A stretch of 64,000 bases of DNA, from assembly GCA_900314595.1 (NCBI GenBank), contig OMVW01000002.1:62001-126000 (forward strand), read 5' to 3'. The position numbers and the translations under genes are program-made. Shown in pieces: positions 50,051 through 58,097 of the stretch. Below the pieces are notes generated by a model. The model ran no database searches, was not told the origin of the DNA, and worked only from the letters and a program-made list of their open reading frames with translations. Source of the DNA: an uncultured Dialister sp. (GTDB taxonomy: Bacteria > Bacillota > Negativicutes > Veillonellales > Dialisteraceae). Numbering within the stretch: the first letter of the stretch is position 1; each line of letters starts with the position of its first letter.

Positions 50051-50555
50051 TAAAGCTGTCTTTTTTGATCGGGATGGTGTGCTGAACGTAGATTCCGGTT
50101 ATCTCCACTCTATGGACCAGTTACAATGGATTGAAGGAGCCAGGGAAACCGTAGCCTGGCTTACAGCGGAGGGCTGGTTAACTTTTGTTGTAACTAATCA
50201 GAGCGGAGTCGCCAGGGGGTATTATTCTGAACAGGATGTAAGGAATCTTCATCTTGGGATGAATGAGGCTTTCGAACAATATGGTGGAAAAATTACGGAA
50301 TTTTTTTACTGTCCTCATTTGCCGGGAGCGGCTCTGCCACAGTATGATAAAATCTGCAATTGTCGTAAGCCTTCTCCGGGAATGATTCTCCAGGCTATGC
50401 AGAAATACTCTTTGCCGCCGGAAAGGTGTTTTCTTTTCGGAGATGGTCAAAGAGATATAGAAGCCGCTAAAAGAGCAGGAATTCATGGGTTTCTCTTCCA
50501 TGGGGGAAATCTCGAATTATTCGTAAAGAAAATGTTGCCGGTTATAAGGGATTAA
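50043..50555 (+). CDS. gmhB: D-glycero-beta-D-manno-heptose 1,7-bisphosphate phosphatase
   Basis: HAD-family phosphatase, third step of ADP-heptose synthesis. The 170-residue protein has the nucleophile motif FFDRDGVLNVD near residue 10, VVTNQSGVARG near 50 (motif II and substrate loop), a zinc loop with CPHLPG and CNCRKP (Cys-X-His and Cys-X-Cys ligands), and FGDGQRDIEAAKRAG as motif IV. The start ATG at 50043 overlaps the gmhA stop by 8 bases. The bifunctional HldE kinase needed with it is not in the window. Confidence 0.94.
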   Translation: MINKAVFFDRDGVLNVDSGYLHSMDQLQWIEGARETVAWLTAEGWLTFVVTNQSGVARGYYSEQDVRNLHLGMNEAFEQYGGKITEFFYCPHLPGAALPQYDKICNCRKPSPGMILQAMQKYSLPPERCFLFGDGQRDIEAAKRAGIHGFLFHGGNLELFVKKMLPVIRD

Positions 50556-50558
50556 AAT

Positions 50559-51551
50559 ATGAAAAAGAAGTTTAAAAATATTTTAATTATAAAAATGAGC
50601 TCCCTGGGAGATATCATACACGCGCTTCCTTCCCTGTATGTACTAAGAAAAACTTATCCGGATGCCCATATAACCTGGGCGGTCCATGAAGCTTTTGCAG
50701 GCATCCTTCCGGGTGAACCATGGATTAATGAAATTTATATCGTAGACAGGAAAAGGATAAAAAGTTTTTCTTATTTACACCAGGTTCACAGAGATTTAAA
50801 ATCTCATCATTTTGATCTGGTCATCGATTTACAAATGATAGCGAAAAGCGCTATTATTTCTGCCATATCCGGCTGCAGTGTGAGGATTGGGTATCGCGAT
50901 GCCAGAGAGGGGAGCTTCCTCGCCAGCAAGCCCATTTCGGGAAATCATAAAAACGATCATATCATTGAACAACTTCTTGATGTCATGCGCTATCTTGGCT
51001 GCCCGGTTTCTGAAATTGAATTTCCGCTTCACGATTTTTCGAAAGAGATTCATTCTGTCTCAAATCTCCTTTTGGAAAAAGGGGTACAAAAACCTTATGT
51101 GGTCCTTGTACCGGGGACTAGAGGAGAGGTTAAGAAATGGCCGGTTCAAAACTGGGGTATTCTCGCAGCAAAGTTTTCATCGCAAAAAATTTATAATATT
51201 GTGGCTGGTTCCAAAAGTGAAATTGAAATGGGAAGAGCTATACAGGAATATTCTTCATCACCTTATACAATTAATTTAATGGGAAAAACCAGCCTTCTTG
51301 AACTGGCTGCTTTAGAGAAGATGGCAGGCTTGCATATCTCAAGTGATACGGGTCCTTTGCATATTGCCAATGCGGTACATACACCCATTATTGCACTATT
51401 TGGTCCTACCCTTCCTGACCGGAGCGGTCCCTATGGAAATCCTCATTGCCACGTATTTCTGGCTGATCATTCCGGGACCAAAGAAAGTCATATGGACACG
51501 ATTCCTGTTGAACCGGTTTATTCAAAAGCTTTGGAGATGCTTCATTCATAA
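50559..51551 (+). CDS. LPS heptosyltransferase I-like protein (GT9)
   Basis: Glycosyltransferase family 9, 330 residues, most like WaaC, which adds the first heptose to Kdo in the LPS core. It begins ILIIKMSSLGDIIHALPSL, the typical heptosyltransferase I motif. Later are VVLVPGTRGEVKKWP near 183 and HISSDTGPLHIANAVHTP near 265, the ADP-heptose site, with FGPTLPDRSGPYG after. It starts 3 bases after gmhB, which makes the heptose route the natural donor source. No membrane segment is seen; it acts at the inner face of the cytoplasmic membrane. Confidence 0.88.
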   Translation: MKKKFKNILIIKMSSLGDIIHALPSLYVLRKTYPDAHITWAVHEAFAGILPGEPWINEIYIVDRKRIKSFSYLHQVHRDLKSHHFDLVIDLQMIAKSAIISAISGCSVRIGYRDAREGSFLASKPISGNHKNDHIIEQLLDVMRYLGCPVSEIEFPLHDFSKEIHSVSNLLLEKGVQKPYVVLVPGTRGEVKKWPVQNWGILAAKFSSQKIYNIVAGSKSEIEMGRAIQEYSSSPYTINLMGKTSLLELAALEKMAGLHISSDTGPLHIANAVHTPIIALFGPTLPDRSGPYGNPHCHVFLADHSGTKESHMDTIPVEPVYSKALEMLHS

Positions 51552-51565
51552 ATGTGGGGACTTAT

Positions 51566-52351
51566 ATGGAGAATATAACCAGTAGAAATAATCATTTGAT
51601 CAAGGTTGTACTACAACTGAAACAAAAAAAATACCGCGATCGTTATGATGCTTTTCTTCTCGAGGGACTTAGAAGTGCAGAGGACGCCTGCCTGCAGGGT
51701 ATTACTGATTGTATTGGTTTCATCAGTGAAGAAATTATAGATAATCCGCGATTGAATAAAATTATGGATTCGGCAGAACTTCTCCATTGGCAGCTCTTTT
51801 CAGTAACTGCCGGTATTATGAAGCTGATTTCAGGTACCGAGCATGGACAGGGAATCATGGTAATCTCTCATAAGAAAAAATATGATTGGAATGATCTTTT
51901 AAAACCACTGAAAGGTCATTATGTCATTCTTGATTCTGTGCAGGATCCTGGAAATATGGGAACCATACTCAGGACTGCAGCTGCTGCCGGCGTTCACGCT
52001 GTTATTCTGACAGAAGGATGCACCGATGCTTATGCTGAAAAGGTCGTTCGGAGTTCTATGGGGAGTATATTGCGGATCCCTGTTTATGAACATGCAGATT
52101 TTGATTTTTTACTGAAATTCAAAAATGCATGTGGCATTCCATTTTATGGAACGTCACTTCATCAAGCAGTGCCTTATAAAAATATTGGAGAAGTCCCTGA
52201 TGGGGTTTTTGTATTTGGTAATGAAGGTAATGGTATTCGCCCGGAAATTCTGAATATGACCGATAAAAACTTGTACATACCACTTCAGGGATCAGTGGAA
52301 TCATTAAATGTTTCCATTGCTGCTGCCGTTATACTGTTTCATTTTTCCTGA
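51566..52351 (+). CDS. TrmH/SpoU family RNA 2'-O-methyltransferase
   Basis: A 261-residue SPOUT methyltransferase. It has an N-terminal RNA-binding domain (about 1-100; KYRDRYDAFLLEGLRSAEDA is typical of the YsgA group) and a knotted catalytic domain with the three motifs: LDSVQDPGNMGTILRTA near 130, FGNEGNGI near 222 and LNVSIAAAVILF near 246. The target is probably ribosomal RNA, but the exact base is unknown. The ATG at 51566 has GTGGGGA 5 bases upstream. It lies in the LPS-core operon, with no obvious functional link. Confidence 0.9.
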   Translation: MENITSRNNHLIKVVLQLKQKKYRDRYDAFLLEGLRSAEDACLQGITDCIGFISEEIIDNPRLNKIMDSAELLHWQLFSVTAGIMKLISGTEHGQGIMVISHKKKYDWNDLLKPLKGHYVILDSVQDPGNMGTILRTAAAAGVHAVILTEGCTDAYAEKVVRSSMGSILRIPVYEHADFDFLLKFKNACGIPFYGTSLHQAVPYKNIGEVPDGVFVFGNEGNGIRPEILNMTDKNLYIPLQGSVESLNVSIAAAVILFHFS

Positions 52352-52389
52352 AATTTCAATATGAATATCTTTTTCCGGAAAGGACGATT

Positions 52390-53274
52390 ATGGCTAAATT
52401 TCTGATAGTTAACGCAGATGATTTCGGTATCCATCCTGCAGTGAATCGTGCAGTTTACCGTGGATTTGAATCTGGAATCCTGACAAGCACATCCTTGATG
52501 GCAGGGGGTACTGCCTTTGAGGAGGCTGTCCATATGGCCCGTTCTATGAAAGAAATCGGCATTGGAATTCATCTGACCCTCGTCGGGAGCCTTCCATCTG
52601 TCCTGCCTGCAGAAGAGGTTCCCACTATCACTTGGGAACATGGGCGGCTATGTTCCAATTATATTGATTTGATCAGGCGAGATTTAAATGGTTTAATCCG
52701 CGCAGATGATGTTTATCGTGAATGGGATGCACAAATCAAAAAAATACTGGATACCGGTCTTCCAGTTACTCATATTGATGGACATCAGCATATGCATATG
52801 TGGAATCATTTTTTCCCCATTGCTATGACGCTGGCTAAAAAGTATCATATTCCATGTATGCGTGTTCCTGATGAACAACTCTGCTTCGGGTTTAGCATTA
52901 AGCCACAACAACTTTTCCGGTTTACAGCCAAGGGCGGGCTATCTACGATGGCCAGACTTCATCGAAAACAACTCTATCAAATGGGAATAATGACTAATGA
53001 TTATTTTTGGGGGATGATGTATGGGGGACATTTTTATGAATCCCGTATGCTCGCTATTATTGATCGGTTAAAGGATGGAGTCAGCGAGTGGATGTGTCAT
53101 CCTTCGGCTGATGAATTAGCAATGGAATCCGAATTTCATTGGGGATATCGGGGCGAAGAAGAGTTAAAAGGACTCACTTCATTATCCGTACGAAATAAAA
53201 TTAAGGAAAATTGTGTAAATCTTATTTCTTATAGAAAGTTAACCGATTCCTTTATTAAAAATAGTTCTTTGTGA
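52390..53274 (+). CDS. ChbG/HpnK family deacetylase (YdjC-like)
   Basis: A 294-residue carbohydrate deacetylase of the YdjC family, which removes N-acetyl groups from sugars such as chitooligosaccharides or hopanoid glucosamine. The metal motif is NADDFGIHPAVNRAV at residue 7, with IGIHLTLVGS near 56 and the metal/catalytic HIDGHQHMHMWNHF near 126. EWMCHPSADE near 237 provides the last histidine. GGAAAGGAC lies 5 bases before the ATG. Its position after the heptose genes hints at an envelope glycan as substrate, which is inference. Confidence 0.88.
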   Translation: MAKFLIVNADDFGIHPAVNRAVYRGFESGILTSTSLMAGGTAFEEAVHMARSMKEIGIGIHLTLVGSLPSVLPAEEVPTITWEHGRLCSNYIDLIRRDLNGLIRADDVYREWDAQIKKILDTGLPVTHIDGHQHMHMWNHFFPIAMTLAKKYHIPCMRVPDEQLCFGFSIKPQQLFRFTAKGGLSTMARLHRKQLYQMGIMTNDYFWGMMYGGHFYESRMLAIIDRLKDGVSEWMCHPSADELAMESEFHWGYRGEEELKGLTSLSVRNKIKENCVNLISYRKLTDSFIKNSSL

Positions 53275-53319
53275 TTTTTACCGGTAGGTCAAATTCGGTT
53301 ATTGCCGGAGTGATTTGAT

Positions 53320-53775
53320 ATGAAAAAAGATGACAAGCAGTTTTATCTGGTTGATTTACAGATTTTACCTGAGGCAATCAAGAAAACAATCAAAGTTAAA
53401 GAATTGTTAAAAGATGGAACTTGTGGTTCTATTAATGAGGCAGTGAGAAAAGTTGAAATCAGTCGTAGCGCTTATTACAAATACAAAGATCATGTAGTAT
53501 CAGCAAATAGTGACAAGGAGGATCATTTTGTAGTATTATTTATAATCATGCAGGATGATACGATTTTGTACAGTCGGATACTTCGCCGGCTATTAAAAGA
53601 TCGAAATGAACTTATTTCTTGCACTAAGACGAGAATGTCAGGGAAATTTGCCTCTCTTGTAGTCAATTTTCGCACAGAAGAATCGGATCTCAGTCTGCAA
53701 TACTTGAAAGAATCTCTACTGGATTTGAAAGGAATTCAGTCATTGCTCATGAAATCAGGAGGAGAATTTAAATGA
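53320..53775 (+). CDS. UPF0735 ACT-domain protein (PheB-like), likely regulator of threonine genes
   Basis: A 151-residue protein. Residues about 35-60 (GSINEAVRKVEISRSAYYKY) form a helix-turn-helix-like segment, and a C-terminal ACT domain (about 75-148) may bind an amino acid. It agrees with UPF0735/PheB in length and layout. A Bacillus member of this family has been reported to regulate threonine genes, and here it overlaps hom by the ATGA junction, which supports a regulatory role for the hom-thrB unit (inference). The ribosome site GGAGTGAT is 6 bases before the ATG. Confidence 0.88.
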   Translation: MKKDDKQFYLVDLQILPEAIKKTIKVKELLKDGTCGSINEAVRKVEISRSAYYKYKDHVVSANSDKEDHFVVLFIIMQDDTILYSRILRRLLKDRNELISCTKTRMSGKFASLVVNFRTEESDLSLQYLKESLLDLKGIQSLLMKSGGEFK

Positions 53776-55073
53776 AGAATATCAATGTGGCACTCCTTGG
53801 ATTTGGTACAGTGGGAAGTGGTGTAGCTGAGACTATAGCACGGAATGGCAAATTGATAGAAGATGTTATCGGTTGTCATTTTCAGATTACACATGTGCTT
53901 GTACGTCATCCGGACAAGTATAAAAATCTTGCGATTTTAAACCAGGTTAATATTACTGATTCCTTTGCTGATATTATTTCAGATAACACCATAGATATTA
54001 TGATAGAGGTTATGGGAGGAATTCATCCGGCAAAGGAATATATTTTTGAGGCACTAAAGCATCATATCAATGTAGTTAGTGCTAATAAAGATCTTGTCGC
54101 ATTGTTTGGACCGGAAATTATGCATACGGCTATGGAAAATTCTGTAAATTTCAGCTGTGAAGCCAGTGTTGGCGGAGGTATACCGATTTTAAGGCCTTTG
54201 CATGATTCGCTGGCTGCCAATGAAATTGAAAGCATTATCGGTATTGTGAATGGTACGACAAATTTTATGCTCTCAAATATGGATGATGCCGGCATCAGTT
54301 ACAATGATGCACTCAGGATTGCACAGAAGAAGGGATATGCGGAGGCTGATCCGACCAATGACGTAGCAGGATATGATGCAGCCAGGAAGCTTGCGATTCT
54401 TGCATCAATCGGGTTCCATGCAAATGTGACATTTGATGATGTTTTGGTAGAGGGAATCGAAAAAATTTCGCAGAATGATGTCCAATATGCAAGCGAAATG
54501 GGATACACAATTAAACTTCTGGCTGTGGCAATCCGTCAGGAGAACGGGATTGCACTGAATGTGTATCCCGCATTCGTTCCCAGAAGTCATCCTTTGGCTT
54601 CTGTAAAAGGCTCATATAATGCAATTTATGTGACAGGAAATATTGTTGATGATGTTATGTTTTATGGACGGGGGGCTGGATCTTTACCAACTGCCAGTGC
54701 GGTTATGGGGGATGTCATCAGTACGGCAAAACATATTCTGAACCATTCTACTGGAACCGGTATGATGTTGACGGAAACAAAGAGAATTCCATTTTATTCT
54801 TCTCTAAAACTTAAAAATTCTTATTACTTCCGCCTTATCGTTGATGATGTGACGGGTGTGCTTTCTCAAATTGCCTCTGCATATGCAGATAATGATATCA
54901 GTATCAAGGAAGTTGTGCAAAAAAGCCGTATAGAAGATGCTGCAGAATTAATGATTATTACGCAGCAGACACCAAGAGAAAATATTATTCACGTTGAAAA
55001 AGCATTGCAGGTTCTTCCGTGCATGAGACAGGTAGCAAACATAGTGAGGGTTTTGGAAGATGACAGAAAATAA
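53772..55073 (+). CDS. hom: Homoserine dehydrogenase
   Basis: Reduces aspartate semialdehyde to homoserine. The 433-residue protein has an N-terminal NAD(P) domain (VALLGFGTVGSGVAETIA), SANKDLVALFG near 97, and the catalytic region EASVGGGIPILRPL near 133 with IVNGTTNFMLSNM near 157 and GYAEADPTNDVAGYDAARK near 187. A C-terminal ACT domain (about 350-425) is likely for threonine feedback. Its start overlaps the upstream regulator gene and its end overlaps thrB by 14 bases; no threonine synthase gene is in the window. Confidence 0.96.
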   Translation: MKNINVALLGFGTVGSGVAETIARNGKLIEDVIGCHFQITHVLVRHPDKYKNLAILNQVNITDSFADIISDNTIDIMIEVMGGIHPAKEYIFEALKHHINVVSANKDLVALFGPEIMHTAMENSVNFSCEASVGGGIPILRPLHDSLAANEIESIIGIVNGTTNFMLSNMDDAGISYNDALRIAQKKGYAEADPTNDVAGYDAARKLAILASIGFHANVTFDDVLVEGIEKISQNDVQYASEMGYTIKLLAVAIRQENGIALNVYPAFVPRSHPLASVKGSYNAIYVTGNIVDDVMFYGRGAGSLPTASAVMGDVISTAKHILNHSTGTGMMLTETKRIPFYSSLKLKNSYYFRLIVDDVTGVLSQIASAYADNDISIKEVVQKSRIEDAAELMIITQQTPRENIIHVEKALQVLPCMRQVANIVRVLEDDRK

Positions 55074-55983
55074 AACTTACATCGTCAGAGTTCCTGCGAC
55101 AACGGCTAATATAGGGAGTGGATTTGATACGCTCGGCATGTCTCTGGGATTATATAATGTAGTTCAATTTGTGCCGATTCCGGGGAGAGCCCTTGTTGAT
55201 ACGGAAATTAAGGCAGAAGGTGAAGGAGTAGATCAGATTAGTTCCGGACTTGATAATATGATTATTAAAGCAATGTCTGAAACTGCCGAAAGAGCAGGGA
55301 AAAACATTCCGGGCGGCCATATGTACCTTATTAACCGTATACCTTTTGCCCGAGGACTGGGAAGTAGTTCTGCTGCCCTTGCTTCTGGTGTATTTCTCGC
55401 CAATATGCTTATGGGGGAACCTTTTGAGAGAAAAGAAATTCTGGATATTACGGCCGAGATGGAGGGACATCCTGATAATGCGGCACCTGCTATTCTAGGC
55501 GGATTCTGCATGGCTTTGCTGAAAGAAGGAAAAGTTACCGCTGAACGGATAGATATACCTTCTCATTGGAAAGCCGTGGTTACTATTCCTGATTTCGAGT
55601 TACATACTGAAAAGGCCAGAGCTGTTCTTCCTAAAAATTATTCCAGAAATGATGCAGTTCATAACATTGGTGCGGTTTCCTTCCTTATGGCTGCCTTCAT
55701 GTATCAGAAACCGGAATATCTTAAATTTGGTCTTGATGATGTGATTCATGTACCTTATAGGCTGGGCTTGATTCCCGGAGCTGTAAATGTTATTTCTAAT
55801 GCAGAAAAAGCTGGCGCTTATGGGGCAACAATCAGTGGTTCTGGTCCAACTATTATTGCTTTTTCGCCAAAAGATAGAGCAGAAGAAGTTGGGAAGGCCA
55901 TGGTTCGTGGATTTGCAGAAGAGAACATCATTTCCCGATATCTTATTCTTGATTTCGATCAGTCTGGCATTATGGCAGTCTGA
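55060..55983 (+). CDS. thrB: Homoserine kinase
   Basis: Phosphorylates homoserine for threonine synthesis. The 307-residue GHMP kinase has VPATTANIGSGFDTLGMSL at residue 10 and the ATP motif IPFARGLGSSSAALASGV near 92. It also has GHPDNAAPAILGGFC near 132, and the C-terminal motif AYGATISGSGPTIIAF near 253. The ATG lies inside the end of hom, so translation is coupled. A tRNA promoter starts 1 base after the stop. Confidence 0.95.
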   Translation: MTENKTYIVRVPATTANIGSGFDTLGMSLGLYNVVQFVPIPGRALVDTEIKAEGEGVDQISSGLDNMIIKAMSETAERAGKNIPGGHMYLINRIPFARGLGSSSAALASGVFLANMLMGEPFERKEILDITAEMEGHPDNAAPAILGGFCMALLKEGKVTAERIDIPSHWKAVVTIPDFELHTEKARAVLPKNYSRNDAVHNIGAVSFLMAAFMYQKPEYLKFGLDDVIHVPYRLGLIPGAVNVISNAEKAGAYGATISGSGPTIIAFSPKDRAEEVGKAMVRGFAEENIISRYLILDFDQSGIMAV

Positions 55984-55984
55984 C

Positions 55985-56013
55985 TTGACAAAAACTTAAT
56001 TATTGTGTATTCT
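55985..56013 (+). promoter_or_regulatory. Promoter of tRNA-Pro
   Basis: TTGACA at 55985-55990, a 17-base spacer, TATTCT at 56008-56013, directly after the thrB stop; the start would be about 12 bases before the tRNA. Confidence 0.82.
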
Positions 56014-56031
56014 ATTACTTGTAGCAATTGT

Positions 56032-56108
56032 CGGGACGTAGCTCAGTTTGGTAGAGCGCTACCTTGGGGTGGTAGAGGTCGCATGTTCGAATCATGTCGT
56101 TCCGACCA
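56032..56108 (+). tRNA. tRNA-Pro (GGG anticodon)
   Basis: Complete 77-base cloverleaf. CGGGACG pairs with CGTTCCG (one G-T pair), giving the C1-G72 pair usual for tRNA-Pro. The D-stem is GCTC/GAGC, the anticodon stem CTACC/GGTAG with loop TTGGGGT (anticodon 56066-56068), the T-arm GCATG-TTCGAAT-CATGT, and CCA is encoded. A T-run but no hairpin follows, so transcription probably continues into htpX. Confidence 0.95.
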
Positions 56109-56158
56109 TTTTTTTATTTATACATATTCATCTTTTTCTATGGGAGGGAGCGGTTCTA

Positions 56159-57022
56159 TTGAATAGAGTTAAATCTGTAATTCTTTTAACACTCCTCAGT
56201 ATTGTCCTGATGGCAGTTGGTGGGGCAGTTGGCGGCAGTCAGGGCGCTTTCATGATGCTGATTTTTTCCTTTGCTATGAATTTTTACACATACTGGAATT
56301 GTGATAAAATGGCACTAAGAGCCTATAATGCCCGGGAACTCAGTGAAAATGAAGTACCTGAACTTTTTGAACTGGTACGTGAATTGACGGCCAGGGCTCA
56401 TATGCCGATGCCAAAACTTTATGTAATACCGACTGGTGTTCCGAATGCTTTTGCAACAGGAAGAAATGAAAACCATGCGGCCGTGGCAGTGACAGAAGGA
56501 ATTCTTTCCATGCTGGACCGTGATGAACTGGCAGGAGTTATAAGTCATGAGTTGTCACATATCCGTCATCGTGATACACTGATTATGACACTGGCGGCTT
56601 CTATAGCTACAGCCATCAGCTACATCGCCAATATTGCACAGTGGACTGCTATATTTGGGGGAGGACGGGATGAGAATGGCAATGGAACTAATCCAATTGC
56701 TCTCCTTGTCACTGTTTTTGTAGCTCCTATTGCGGCCACACTTATACAACTGGCTTTATCGAGATCCCGCGAATTTATGGCTGATGCTTCCGGAGCGGCA
56801 ATTTCTGGAAAGCCGATGGCTCTGGCAAGTGCCCTGATGAAACTTGATGCCTATGCCCGCCACAGGGTTATGGCCAATGCAAAACCTGCCACATCCGGTT
56901 TGTTTATTATTAACCCTTTAACCGGTGCAGGCGGTATGGCAAATCTGTTTTCAACCCATCCATCTACGGAGGAACGGGTAGAGAAGCTGCGTGAAATTGC
57001 AGCAGAAATGCATTCTTATTAA
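56159..57022 (+). CDS. htpX: Protease HtpX (M48 family)
   Basis: Membrane zinc metalloprotease that degrades misfolded membrane proteins. The start is a TTG with GGGAGGGAG 8 bases upstream; further upstream codons would run into the tRNA. The 287-residue protein has two N-terminal hydrophobic segments (about 6-24 and 29-45), the zinc motif HELSH near residue 127 within LAGVISHELSHIRHRD, two more hydrophobic segments, and the third ligand region SREFMADASGAAI near 205. Motif PKLYVIPTGVPNAFATGR is also typical. ndk follows after 14 bases. Confidence 0.94.
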   Translation: MNRVKSVILLTLLSIVLMAVGGAVGGSQGAFMMLIFSFAMNFYTYWNCDKMALRAYNARELSENEVPELFELVRELTARAHMPMPKLYVIPTGVPNAFATGRNENHAAVAVTEGILSMLDRDELAGVISHELSHIRHRDTLIMTLAASIATAISYIANIAQWTAIFGGGRDENGNGTNPIALLVTVFVAPIAATLIQLALSRSREFMADASGAAISGKPMALASALMKLDAYARHRVMANAKPATSGLFIINPLTGAGGMANLFSTHPSTEERVEKLREIAAEMHSY

Positions 57023-57036
57023 GGAGGTTCATATTT

Positions 57037-57456
57037 ATGGCTAACATCGAAAAAACTCTTGTACTTGTTAAACCGGACGGCGTAAAAAAACACATCTGCG
57101 GTGAGGTTATTTCCCGTTTTGAAAGAAAAGGACTGACTATTCACGCAATCAAGATGATTCAGGTTCCGGAAGAACTGGCCAAGAAACATTATGCTGAACA
57201 TGAAGGCAAAGGCTTCTTCAAAGACTTAATCGCTTTCATTACTTCCGGCCCGGTACTGGCTATGGTTATTGAAGGCGAAAATGCAGTTGCAGCAGTCCGT
57301 CAGATCAATGGCGCTACCGATCCGCTGAAAGCAGTTCCCGGATCCATCCGTGGAGATTTCGCTACCTCCATTGATGAGAATGTGGTTCATGCTTCTGATG
57401 CTCCGGAAACCGCTGCAAGAGAAATCGGTCTCTGGTTCCCTGAATTAAGCAAATAA
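57037..57456 (+). CDS. ndk: Nucleoside diphosphate kinase
   Basis: Balances nucleoside triphosphate pools. The 139-residue protein has the N-terminal LVLVKPDGVKKHICGEVI, the P-loop-like GATDPLKAVPGSIRGDFA, and the catalytic histidine in NVVHASDAPETAAREI near residue 116. Length is standard for a bacterial Ndk. The AAGGAGG site lies 7 bases before the ATG. Confidence 0.97.
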   Translation: MANIEKTLVLVKPDGVKKHICGEVISRFERKGLTIHAIKMIQVPEELAKKHYAEHEGKGFFKDLIAFITSGPVLAMVIEGENAVAAVRQINGATDPLKAVPGSIRGDFATSIDENVVHASDAPETAAREIGLWFPELSK

Positions 57457-57466
57457 GGAGTTTGTC

Positions 57467-57970
57467 ATGGCAAAGGTATATACACGTACAGGTGATAAGG
57501 GTAAAACAAGTCTTTACACTGGTGAAAGAGTATCAAAAGGCAGTCTTCGCGTTGAAACTTATGGTACTGTGGATGAAGCCGATTCTGTATTAGGTGAGGC
57601 TCGTGCTTTTGCTTCTCATGACAATGTGAAAGAAACTATTTTCAAGCTTCAAAAAGAGCTCTGGCTTCTTATGGCGGATATTGCCAGTGTTGGCAAAGAA
57701 CCGAATATCACGCCGGAACATGTGACCAATCTTGAACATATCATCGATCAGTACACAGATTCTCTTGCTCCACTCAATCATTTTATTGTCCCGGGAGACA
57801 CACAGAGCGCAAGCTTCCTTGATGTGGCCCGCACTGTTGTCCGTCGTGCTGAAAGAGATATGTGGCGTCTCAGCGAAAATGAAGATGTTCATGAAGTGGA
57901 TATCCGCTATCTGAACCGTTTGTCTGATTTATGCTTTACTCTTGCAAGATATGAAGCCGAGGTAAAATAG
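57467..57970 (+). CDS. Cob(I)yrinic acid/cob(I)alamin adenosyltransferase, PduO type
   Basis: Makes adenosylcobalamin from cob(I)alamin and ATP. The 167-residue protein has the ATP-binding start VYTRTGDKGKTSLYTGERV, typical of PduO-type enzymes. YGTVDEADSVLGEARA follows near residue 28, then FIVPGDTQSASFLDVART near 106 and RRAERDMWRLSE near 128, which bind the corrinoid and ATP. It is not related to CobO at 29836, so the organism has two kinds of adenosyltransferase. AAGGAG lies 7 bases before the ATG, 10 bases after ndk. Confidence 0.95.
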   Translation: MAKVYTRTGDKGKTSLYTGERVSKGSLRVETYGTVDEADSVLGEARAFASHDNVKETIFKLQKELWLLMADIASVGKEPNITPEHVTNLEHIIDQYTDSLAPLNHFIVPGDTQSASFLDVARTVVRRAERDMWRLSENEDVHEVDIRYLNRLSDLCFTLARYEAEVK

Positions 57971-57986
57971 TTATTTTACAAATGTT

Positions 57987-58021
57987 GAAGACATTCATCT
58001 CATTGAATGTCTTCTTTTTTT
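57987..58021 (+). terminator. Intrinsic terminator after the PduO-type gene
   Basis: GAAGACATTC pairs perfectly with GAATGTCTTC, followed by seven T. Confidence 0.92.
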
Positions 58022-58097
58022 ATCTTATAATTTTAAATAGATGTTGTGCAGAAGGTTTATAATAAGGTTTGATTACATTTTAAATCGGGAGGAAATC

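Noticed and set aside
56048..56158. An in-frame upward extension of htpX through the tRNA.
   Set aside because: It would overlap a complete tRNA gene, and a strong ribosome site supports the TTG at 56159.
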